A stretch of 64,000 nucleotides of DNA from Cellvibrio sp. KY-GH-1. GTDB lineage: Bacteria > Pseudomonadota > Gammaproteobacteria > Pseudomonadales > Cellvibrionaceae. Made by a program: the position numbers and the translations under genes. Each line of letters opens with the position of its first letter. Position 1 is the stretch's first letter. Under the pieces are notes generated by a model. That model had not been told where the DNA came from. It searched no databases and worked only from the letters and a program-made list of their open reading frames with translations. The stretch spans positions 4,877,501-4,941,500 of the forward strand of contig NZ_CP031728.1 in assembly GCF_008806975.1 (NCBI RefSeq), in the 5' to 3' direction. Positions 17,314-25,134 of this stretch are shown one piece after another.

Positions 17314-20127
17314 ATGTATAAGAAAACTGCATTAGCCACGGCGGTGTTCGCGGCATTTATGGCGCAGATTGCGAGTGCCCAACAGCCGCAACAAAGCGAG
17401 CAAGTTGAAGAAGTTATTGTGCAGGGGATTCGCGGTAGTTTGACCAAAGCCTTGGATATCAAGCGCGAAAACACGCAAATTGTCGATTCAATTGTTGCAG
17501 AAGATATTGGTAAGTTTCCGGATAACAACGTCGTCGAAGCGCTGCAACGCGTGACTGGTGTACAAACTACCGGGCGCGGTACTGGTGAAGTATCCGGCAT
17601 TTCGATTCGCGGTTTGACGGACGTGCACACCACAGTCAATGGTCGCGACGTATTTACTGGCGCGGGTCGCTCAGTAGCCTTGCAGGATATTCCTGCCAGT
17701 TTGCTCTCTAATGTGGTGGTTTATAAAACCCGTTCAGCCGCACAAGTAGAGCGCGGTATCGCCGGTTCGATCGATGTAAAAACCCATCGACCATTTGATT
17801 TTAGCGATACCAAAATTGTGTTGGCCGGCCGCGGAATTTACGCAGATCAGCCCGAAGAAATTGATCCCAACCTGAGTGCATTGTTTAGTACGCGCGGAGA
17901 ATTTGAAGGCGGCGGCGATTGGGGGGCGTTGTTCAATATCTCCTACGCGGAAACCAATTATCGCGATGACACTATGACGGCCGGTGCGGTCTTTCCGTAT
18001 TTTGGTGCAGAGCCACATGCGGATTACGCGCCCTACCAAATGATTCCCAACTCGCATAACAACACCCCGGTGTGGCAAGCGGGCCTGGAGCAAGGCCTGC
18101 CTTCTGCTGCAGGCTCAACACTGAATATTGGCGGTGCTGACTACGAATATCTACTGATGCGCGATGCGGTATTTGGAACTTCTTTCACCGGTTTACGTGA
18201 GCGCCCGGCGGCAAGTGTTTCACTGCAATGGGCGCCCAACGAAGATTTGGAATTAACCGCTGAAGGTTTCTATACCGGTTACCGCAATGAAGCGCAAAAC
18301 GCTATGTGGTTTACCAACACATTGGAACATCAAAATGGCAACATCGATATTCCCATGGTTTACGAGGGTACCAATGTTGTTAAAGAACATCAGGGCTATA
18401 GCAACGGTGGTTTCCAAAGTGGCGATTACTCGACCGGAAAAACTGACAGCTATTTGTATGCGCTGGGTGCCAAGTGGACCCCGAGTGACAATGTCACTGT
18501 GAATTCCGAGTTGGTTTATCAGGACAGCAAATTCACCAGCAATTTTTTTGCGATGCGTTTCGAGCGCGTTGCCTATGGGTTGGATGTCGATTACAACGAT
18601 CGTGATGGCGTGCCTTCGGTGGTATTCATGGATAACCCCGCCACCAGCGCGGTGGATGAATCTGATATGGCAGCAGTGGAAAACTGGAAGGCCTCCGGAA
18701 TGTGGGATAACGGTGGCTCCAACTCCGGTGACTCGCTCAGTTTTACGACCGATGTCGATTGGGAATTGGATGGCAACTATTTGCAAAAAGTTAAAGTGGG
18801 CGCGCGCGTGGAAGAGCGCGGCGCGCTTAACTATGGCCGTGGTCAGGATTCCTGGAATACCGGCGGCAGAACATTAACTCAGCTGATGTCGGCCCTGGCA
18901 GCAGCGGGAGCCGAAGGCGATGGCTCGGGTCTGGTGTATAAAGTTGATAATTATTTTGATGGCCGCGCAACAATCTTCGACAGTTTTATTACGGCTGATG
19001 GCAAATACATGATGGCGAATGCCGATGCAGTGCGCAGCGTTTACGACATTGAACGCGAAGAACTGGTGAAAGTATTTGATGTTGATGAGGCATCGTCAGC
19101 GCTCTACGCGACGGGCAATTTTACGTTAACCGATAACCTGAGCGGCGAGTTGGGGGTGCGCTACGTTAATTACGAACAGGATATGCAATTCTGGGCGGAA
19201 ACCGGCACCAACACAGACATATACAACAGCAATACCGGCAACAGTAAAGCCGATAAGCTGCTGCCAAGTCTGGTGTTGAATTGGAATATTACTGATGACC
19301 TGGTGGGCCGTTTTGCATACACGCAAACCCTGCGTATGCCCAACTTCGGCGACTTGAATCCACTGCAATATTTCCAGGACCCACTCACCTCTATTCCATA
19401 CGGAACCGGTAGTGGCGGTAACCCGGATTTGAAACCAACGGAATCCACTAACTACGATTTGTCGCTCGAATGGTATTTCGCCGAAGGCGCATCTTTGTAC
19501 GGCGCGCTCTTTAAACGTGAAATCGATGGTTTGGTTATCGGCGGAAAGAAAACTATTAATCGCACGGGTAATGACGGCGTGACTCGCGATTACGTTTTAA
19601 CGACAGCGGTTAACGCGGCTGATGGTGAGTTGTCCGGTTTGGAAATTGGTTTGGTGTACTTCCCGGATAATTTGCCGCAAGCGCTGGATGGCTTGGGGGT
19701 ACAGGCGAGCTTTACCGCCCTGGATTCCGAGCAAAAAACCCCGGAATACAGTTTGGACGGCGAGATCAGCGGTTATGTGGATTCGAAAATGTCAGGTGTA
19801 TCTGACTCTTCCTACAGCATAGTGTTGGCCTATGACCGCGAGACGGTGGATGCGCGTCTGTCGTATGTATGGCGTGAGAAATTTTACACGGGCAACGAGG
19901 CCGCCATTTTCGCCAACCCGATTCAATTCTGGAGTCGTCCGGAACAGAGTTTGGATTTACAAGTGAGCTACGATGTTACTGATAATTTAATGGTTACCTT
20001 CGACGCGACCAACTTATTGGACGATGTTTACCAAAGCTATTACGGTGAGGGCAACCAAAACCTGTTTAACTTCGGCAACGCGATTTACTCCAAGACCTAC
20101 GCCGTGGGTGTGCGCTACTCCTTTTAA
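17314..20127 (+). CDS. TonB-dependent receptor (outer membrane oligosaccharide importer), copy 1
   Basis: A 937-residue outer-membrane protein: signal peptide (residues 1-22, cleavage ASA-Q), TonB box-like EEVIVQG near residue 32, plug domain (about 40-160, with IVAEDIGKFPDNNVVEALQRVTGVQ and ISIRGL), then a 22-strand barrel ending in the terminal aromatic YSF. It belongs to the Xanthomonas/Caulobacter-type carbohydrate TonB receptor group (TIGR01782-like). It directly follows the GH43-LamG gene and precedes a paralogue, so import of arabino-oligosaccharides is inferred. Ligand identity cannot be read from sequence. A strong terminator follows. Confidence 0.93.
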   Translation: MYKKTALATAVFAAFMAQIASAQQPQQSEQVEEVIVQGIRGSLTKALDIKRENTQIVDSIVAEDIGKFPDNNVVEALQRVTGVQTTGRGTGEVSGISIRGLTDVHTTVNGRDVFTGAGRSVALQDIPASLLSNVVVYKTRSAAQVERGIAGSIDVKTHRPFDFSDTKIVLAGRGIYADQPEEIDPNLSALFSTRGEFEGGGDWGALFNISYAETNYRDDTMTAGAVFPYFGAEPHADYAPYQMIPNSHNNTPVWQAGLEQGLPSAAGSTLNIGGADYEYLLMRDAVFGTSFTGLRERPAASVSLQWAPNEDLELTAEGFYTGYRNEAQNAMWFTNTLEHQNGNIDIPMVYEGTNVVKEHQGYSNGGFQSGDYSTGKTDSYLYALGAKWTPSDNVTVNSELVYQDSKFTSNFFAMRFERVAYGLDVDYNDRDGVPSVVFMDNPATSAVDESDMAAVENWKASGMWDNGGSNSGDSLSFTTDVDWELDGNYLQKVKVGARVEERGALNYGRGQDSWNTGGRTLTQLMSALAAAGAEGDGSGLVYKVDNYFDGRATIFDSFITADGKYMMANADAVRSVYDIEREELVKVFDVDEASSALYATGNFTLTDNLSGELGVRYVNYEQDMQFWAETGTNTDIYNSNTGNSKADKLLPSLVLNWNITDDLVGRFAYTQTLRMPNFGDLNPLQYFQDPLTSIPYGTGSGGNPDLKPTESTNYDLSLEWYFAEGASLYGALFKREIDGLVIGGKKTINRTGNDGVTRDYVLTTAVNAADGELSGLEIGLVYFPDNLPQALDGLGVQASFTALDSEQKTPEYSLDGEISGYVDSKMSGVSDSSYSIVLAYDRETVDARLSYVWREKFYTGNEAAIFANPIQFWSRPEQSLDLQVSYDVTDNLMVTFDATNLLDDVYQSYYGEGNQNLFNFGNAIYSKTYAVGVRYSF

Positions 20128-20149
20128 TGGTTTTGCGTTGTCGTCCCCA

Positions 20150-20179
20150 AAGCCCTGCACTCATTGCAGGGCTTTTTTT
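20150..20179 (+). terminator. Rho-independent terminator
   Basis: Stem AAGCCCTGCA / TGCAGGGCTT with a 5-base loop and a run of seven T. It isolates the first TonB receptor from the second. Confidence 0.93.
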
Positions 20180-20249
20180 GGGAGAAGGGATGTGAAATAA
20201 AAAGCGCCGGCAGAGAAAAGTTGCAAAAAAGCTGGACAGCAAAAATTAT

Positions 20250-20430
20250 TAATATATTATATTACAAATAGAGTGTTGAATCCCCCCAAGTATTTAACCT
20301 CTGCGGTCCTGGTTTTGTGGTCAGAGCCGCATGTTTTGTCAGGAGTTTTCCCTTTGTCGTTGGATGGTGTAACGCTGTTTGTTAACACCAATTTTTCAGC
20401 CGCTACAGTCTTCTGTAGCGGCTTTTTTAT
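20250..20430 (+). ncRNA. Candidate small RNA between the two TonB receptor genes
   Basis: Part of a 603-bp gap without a convincing gene. An AT-rich promoter-like stretch (20250-20270), including TTATATTACAA at 20257-20267 (ten of eleven match to the local operator), is followed by about 130 bases, a TGGTGT/AACACCA hairpin, and a strong terminator at 20398-20428. Both neighbouring genes have other ends or starts, so this terminator has no obvious gene to serve. No start point is proven; an in-frame reading of about 74 codons here has no ribosome site and crosses the terminator. Confidence 0.35.
20398..20428 (+). terminator. Orphan rho-independent terminator
   Basis: Perfect 11-base stem AGCCGCTACAG / CTGTAGCGGCT with a TCTT loop and six T. 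It is 218 bases beyond the terminator of the first TonB receptor, so it needs a separate transcript. Confidence 0.88.
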
Positions 20431-20545
20431 TTCCCGGAAATCGCCGGAAACGCCAATCAGGCCGGTCATCGCCACGAGTTTATATTTTTATATATGAGCT
20501 GTTGTTTATCAGTTGACGTTGAGCGTCAATCCGTCTAGGATCTTA

Positions 20546-20556
20546 TTGTCTTACAA
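20546..20556. promoter_or_regulatory. GntR/FadR-type operator, exact TTGT-CTT-ACAA
   Basis: Exact match to the local palindrome with flanking A and T (ATTGT...ACAAT), 175 bp upstream of the second TonB receptor start. It implies that receptor has its own regulated promoter. Confidence 0.62.
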
Positions 20557-20730
20557 TATGCTCAATTGGATATAAAATAAGTCTTCCGTTGAGCATTTGG
20601 AGCTGCGCCGGTAAGGGTGTTACCCCTTCGTAACCGGTTATTTAATAAGACAAATAAAACGCACGAAATTGATAATAACGATAGGCGCCTGCGGCCAGCC
20701 ACAAGGTGTCATCGCACACGGGAGGTACAC

Positions 20731-23505
20731 ATGTTCCAGAAAAAAACACTCAGTATGGCGGTAGCTATGGTTGCCGCATTTGGCGCGGTATTGCCAGCCT
20801 TGGCTCAGCAAGCGGCGAAAGAGGATCAGGTTGAAGAGGTAGTCGTAACCGGTATTCGCGGATCCTTACAAGAAGCATTGGATGTAAAGCGTGAAAAGAC
20901 CCAAATCGTGGACGCGATTGTGGCTGAAGATATTGGTAAGTTTCCCGATAACAACGTCATTGAAGCGCTGCAGCGTGTTACCGGTGTGCAAGTAACCAAT
21001 CGCGGCTCAGGCGAAACCTCTGGTATTTCGATTCGCGGTTTAACTGACATCAACACCACCGTGAATGGGCGCAATATTTTTACCGCGTCGGGTTTGTCGG
21101 TAGCTCTGCAAGATGTTCCTGCAAGCTTGATCAAACAAGTCGATGTTTATAAAACTCGTTCTGCTTCGCAAATCGAAAATGGTATTGCCGGCTCTGTCGA
21201 TATTAAAACCCAACGCCCATTCGATTTTGAAGGCCAAAAATTTGTAGTTGCTGCACGTGCGATTAATCAGGAGCAGGCCGATAAAACTGATCCAAACATC
21301 AGCGGCTTGGCGAGCAATCGGTGGGAAACTGACGCGGGCGAATTCGGTGCTTTGGTTAACCTGTCTTACGCGCGCACCAATTATCGCGATCAAAGTGTTA
21401 CTGCCGGTGCGATGGTTCCCTTTGCAACCAATAACCCGGTGGCACCATTTACCAACTACGAGCGTATTTTTTTGGATAAGGGCGGCGTAGCGGAAAATCC
21501 AATCTGGACACCCGGTTTATTGGATGGTTTGCCAGATGCGCCTGGCTCTACGTTAAATGTAAATGGCAAGCCGATGGAATATATCCTCGGTCGCGATGCA
21601 ATTTTTGCCAGCGATTTCACCGGTGAGCGCGAGCGCACGGCGGCGAATGTTTCATTCCAGTATGCACCTAACGATTCATCAGAATATTTATTTGAAGCTT
21701 TTTACAACGGTTATCGCAACGAGTCCTTCAACTCATTGTTATTCTCCTTCGCTGACTGGTGGGGCGAGTATGCCAGCAATGCAAGCGCAGCCAATATTAA
21801 ACTGCACGAAGGCACTAACATCGTTAAATCGCGCAGTGTACTTTTCCCTTATATGTTTACCAGCGGTGACCTGACTACCGGCCAAACTGACAGCTATGTT
21901 TATGCCTTGGGCGGCAGCTGGGATATAGGTGAGAATCTGGAAGTGAAATCGGAACTGGTTTATCAAGATAGTCGTTACAAATCTGATTTCTTCGCGATGC
22001 GTTTTGATAAAGTCGGTTATCAAATCGATGTAGATTTCAACTCAGGCGGCGGTTTGCCAGCGTTCGGTTTCCAGGATAACCCGGCCACTGCTGATGTGAA
22101 TGAAAGTGATCTCACTGATACTGTTGCCTGGAATACCGCGCAACTGTACGACAATGCCAATAACAATGATGGCGACGCTACCACATTCACTACTGATGCA
22201 ACCTTGTCTACCGACCTTGGCATTTTCAAATCCTTTGATTTTGGCGTGCGTATTGACCAGCGCACCGCAGCAGAAGCCTTTGTTAACCAAAACGGTTACA
22301 ACAACAGCATCGCCATTGAAGATATGGACGGGCTTGCGTATATCAACAGCGGCTTCTTTGACGGCGAGTCTAATGTGCCAAGCACCTGGGCCGCGGCCAA
22401 TGGCTACTATATTCGTTCCAATGCAGAAGAATTCAGACGTATTTATGGTTTGAGCAAACAAGCATTGGTAGAAAGCTTCAATATCGATGAGCTGACCACC
22501 TCGGCCTATGTTACGGGCAAGTTTGAATCTGAATTGGCTGGCCGCACGATTGATGGTGAGGTTGGCTTCCGCTATACCGGTTCCGAAACCGATATGGAAT
22601 TTGCACGCGTGAGCGAAGCATCCTCGGATACTTCAAAAGTATTGCCAAGCGTGATGGTGCGTTATCACTGGACTGACGATTTAATTTCGCGTTTCGCATA
22701 CACCGAAACTCTGCGTCGCCCTAATTTTGCGCAACTCAACTCCAATATTATTTATAACGAAGATGTAACCAACATTGGTTATGGCACTGCGGGTGGCGGC
22801 AATCCGGATTTGAAACCGACTGAATCGCAAAACTATGATTTGTCATTGGAGTGGTATTTCGCTGAGGGCAGCTCGCTCTATGGAACGCTGTTTCAACGTG
22901 ATATCGAAGGCTTTGTGATTGATTTCCGTCGTCAGGTACAGGCGCCAAAACCGGATGGATCTATGGGTACCTATGTTCTGGCCCAGCCTTTCAACGCGTC
23001 AAATGGTCAATTGAAAGGCGCTGAAGTTGGTGCAGTTTGGTTCCCGCAAAATCTGCCTTGGTATCTCGATGGTTTCGGTATTCAGGCGAGTTATACCAGC
23101 CTTGAGTCTGAGCAAACTACGCCAATAACTGACAGCGCCGGCAATATCACTGGCTCAAAAAATACGTCGCTGTTTGGGGTATCTGATGAGTCCTACAGTG
23201 TGGTGTTGGCCTATGAAAAAGAAAATATCGGCGCGCGCCTGTCTTATGCATGGCGTAGTAAATTCCTGAACAACTATGAAGCAGCGCTGTTTGCCAACCC
23301 TTTGGAGGTCTGGAGAAAGCCTGAGTCAAGTTTGGATCTGCAAATCACCTATGATGTCACCGACAACATTTCGTTGACTCTGGATGGTACCAACCTGACC
23401 GAAGAAATTTATCAAAGTTACTATGGTGATAATTCCACCACCGGTAATTTCGGTTCAGCGCTTTACAGTCGCACTATTGCGTTGGGTGCGCGCTTCAATT
23501 TCTAA
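20731..23505 (+). CDS. TonB-dependent receptor, copy 2
   Basis: A 924-residue outer-membrane receptor. Start ATG 20731 has GGGAGG 7 bases upstream and yields a signal peptide (cleavage ALA-Q, residue 25); an earlier in-frame reading from 20617 adds no plausible sequence. TonB box EEVVVTG, plug with the same IVAEDIGKFPDNN and ISIRGL motifs as copy 1, barrel ending in FNF. The plug is nearly the same as in the gene at 17314, while extracellular loop regions differ and carry different insertions, which suggests duplication followed by ligand divergence. An exact operator-like palindrome lies upstream. Confidence 0.93.
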   Translation: MFQKKTLSMAVAMVAAFGAVLPALAQQAAKEDQVEEVVVTGIRGSLQEALDVKREKTQIVDAIVAEDIGKFPDNNVIEALQRVTGVQVTNRGSGETSGISIRGLTDINTTVNGRNIFTASGLSVALQDVPASLIKQVDVYKTRSASQIENGIAGSVDIKTQRPFDFEGQKFVVAARAINQEQADKTDPNISGLASNRWETDAGEFGALVNLSYARTNYRDQSVTAGAMVPFATNNPVAPFTNYERIFLDKGGVAENPIWTPGLLDGLPDAPGSTLNVNGKPMEYILGRDAIFASDFTGERERTAANVSFQYAPNDSSEYLFEAFYNGYRNESFNSLLFSFADWWGEYASNASAANIKLHEGTNIVKSRSVLFPYMFTSGDLTTGQTDSYVYALGGSWDIGENLEVKSELVYQDSRYKSDFFAMRFDKVGYQIDVDFNSGGGLPAFGFQDNPATADVNESDLTDTVAWNTAQLYDNANNNDGDATTFTTDATLSTDLGIFKSFDFGVRIDQRTAAEAFVNQNGYNNSIAIEDMDGLAYINSGFFDGESNVPSTWAAANGYYIRSNAEEFRRIYGLSKQALVESFNIDELTTSAYVTGKFESELAGRTIDGEVGFRYTGSETDMEFARVSEASSDTSKVLPSVMVRYHWTDDLISRFAYTETLRRPNFAQLNSNIIYNEDVTNIGYGTAGGGNPDLKPTESQNYDLSLEWYFAEGSSLYGTLFQRDIEGFVIDFRRQVQAPKPDGSMGTYVLAQPFNASNGQLKGAEVGAVWFPQNLPWYLDGFGIQASYTSLESEQTTPITDSAGNITGSKNTSLFGVSDESYSVVLAYEKENIGARLSYAWRSKFLNNYEAALFANPLEVWRKPESSLDLQITYDVTDNISLTLDGTNLTEEIYQSYYGDNSTTGNFGSALYSRTIALGARFNF

Positions 23506-23638
23506 GTAACAGCAGTACAGAAATCCGGAATTACCTGGGTGGTTCCGGATTTATTTCTTGGCCGGGATGCAGTATGTAAGTTTCCACGATTTAGCTCACA
23601 TTGTCCCAATACGATAATTAATAATGAAGGGCTTTCTT

Positions 23639-25105
23639 ATGTATCCGATAGTTCATTTCTGTAAGACATTTTTTGCGCTACTCATAACATTTTTTAGCGC
23701 GGCCAATGCGCTCGCAATCAGTTTGTCGGGCACTACCGATATTCACGATCCGTCGACCATCATTAAAGATGGCAACACCTATTGGACCTTTGGTACCGGA
23801 GGCGGCGCGAGCAATTTTCCCATCAATGCGCTTTACTCCACTGATTTAATTAACTGGAAGCGCGGCCCGTCGCCAATTCCGGCAAATACCTATCCCTCAT
23901 GGATTAGCAACAAGGTTCCCGGTTTCGATGGTAATTTCTGGGCGCCCGATGTGATTGAAATGAATGGGAAATTCTATTTGTATTACTCCGCATTTTCTTC
24001 CACATCCGGAATGCGTTCAGCCATCGGCGTAATGGTGAGCAGCTCATTGAATAATCCCAGCTGGCAAGATTTGGGTATGGTGGTTTCCACGGCGGATGAA
24101 GGCACGCTTAGCGGGCAGCCGGTAAACACTATTGATGCTGGCCTTTATCGCGATGCGCAAAATAATGTATGGATGGTGTACGGCTCACATTACGCAGGAA
24201 TTTTTGTTCGCCAAATAAATCCATCTACCGGCAAGCTGATGAACAGCACGCGCTATCCGGTAGTAGGAAATAATTATGCATGGCATGAGTATGAAGCAGC
24301 ACAGGTAAAATATATCAACGGTTATTACTATATGTTTGTGAACCTGGGGGAATGTTGCCTGGGCAACCAAAGTAATTACTACATAGTGACTGGTCGCTCT
24401 ACAAGTCCAACCGGGCCATTTCTGGATAAAAATGGCAAAAGCCTGTGGAATTATGGCGGCAGTGCAATTTTGATTTCTGATGGCAATTACATCGGCCCAG
24501 GCCACTTTGGTTATTTCTATAACAATGGCCAGCATCTCGCATCCATCCATTATTACGACGGCACTACATCAACGGGTTGGCCTGCACGGCTGGATCTTTT
24601 GCAAATGACATTTTCTGGTGGTTGGCCAGTATTGAGTCGCAATTTTTCTGTGAAGTCCGATAGCAATGCGCGCGTCAACGGTACTTATCGCATTACGCCT
24701 GCACACTCGGGAAAATCGTTGGATGTAGAAAATTGTGGTGTGGCGGCAGGCACCAATTTACGCCAATGGAGTTGGATTAATAACAATTGTCAGAAATTTA
24801 TAATTACTCGCGTGGATGACGTATGGCATCGCATTTCTCCGGTGAGTGCTTCTGGCTTGGCGTTTGATGTGGATTCCTATTCAACGGCGGATGGCGCCAA
24901 CCTGATGTTGTGGAATAGCACTAACACGCACAACCAAATGTTCCGCTTTCAATCCGCAGGCTCGGGGCGCTATCGCATTATCAATCGCAATAGCGAAAAG
25001 TGTTTGGATGTCGCCGGGAATTCAACCGCGGACGGGGCCAACGTAAATCAATGGCAATGCCTGGCCAATGCGACAAACCAAATGTTTAGCTTACAGGCGC
25101 AATAA
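23639..25105 (+). CDS. Secreted GH43 arabinanase-like enzyme with ricin-type (CBM13-like) domain
   Basis: A 488-residue protein. ATG 23639 is preferred over 23624 because GAAGGG lies 7 bases before it and a signal peptide follows (cleavage ANALA). GH43 domain about 28-345: Asp37 in IHDPS, Asp166 in NTIDAG, Glu219 in HEYEAA, with WAPDVIEMNG. The usual DPA after the middle Asp is DAG here, an unusual change next to a catalytic residue. A C-terminal beta-trefoil (about 350-488) has repeated SLDVENC, FDVDSYSTADGANLMLWN and LDVAGNSTADGANVNQWQ units. It is 29 bases from the next gene, so co-transcribed with it. Confidence 0.88.
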   Translation: MYPIVHFCKTFFALLITFFSAANALAISLSGTTDIHDPSTIIKDGNTYWTFGTGGGASNFPINALYSTDLINWKRGPSPIPANTYPSWISNKVPGFDGNFWAPDVIEMNGKFYLYYSAFSSTSGMRSAIGVMVSSSLNNPSWQDLGMVVSTADEGTLSGQPVNTIDAGLYRDAQNNVWMVYGSHYAGIFVRQINPSTGKLMNSTRYPVVGNNYAWHEYEAAQVKYINGYYYMFVNLGECCLGNQSNYYIVTGRSTSPTGPFLDKNGKSLWNYGGSAILISDGNYIGPGHFGYFYNNGQHLASIHYYDGTTSTGWPARLDLLQMTFSGGWPVLSRNFSVKSDSNARVNGTYRITPAHSGKSLDVENCGVAAGTNLRQWSWINNNCQKFIITRVDDVWHRISPVSASGLAFDVDSYSTADGANLMLWNSTNTHNQMFRFQSAGSGRYRIINRNSEKCLDVAGNSTADGANVNQWQCLANATNQMFSLQAQ

Positions 25106-25134
25106 CACGGCAGTAGAATTTTTTAGGGGTCCTT

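Noticed and set aside
20273..20497. Possible 74-residue protein between the TonB receptors
   Set aside because: No ribosome site, composition unlike neighbours, and it reads straight through the strong terminator at 20398-20428.
23600..23620. Another TTGT operator copy before the GH43 at 23639
   Set aside because: TTGTCCCAATA matches only one arm; the ACAA half is missing.
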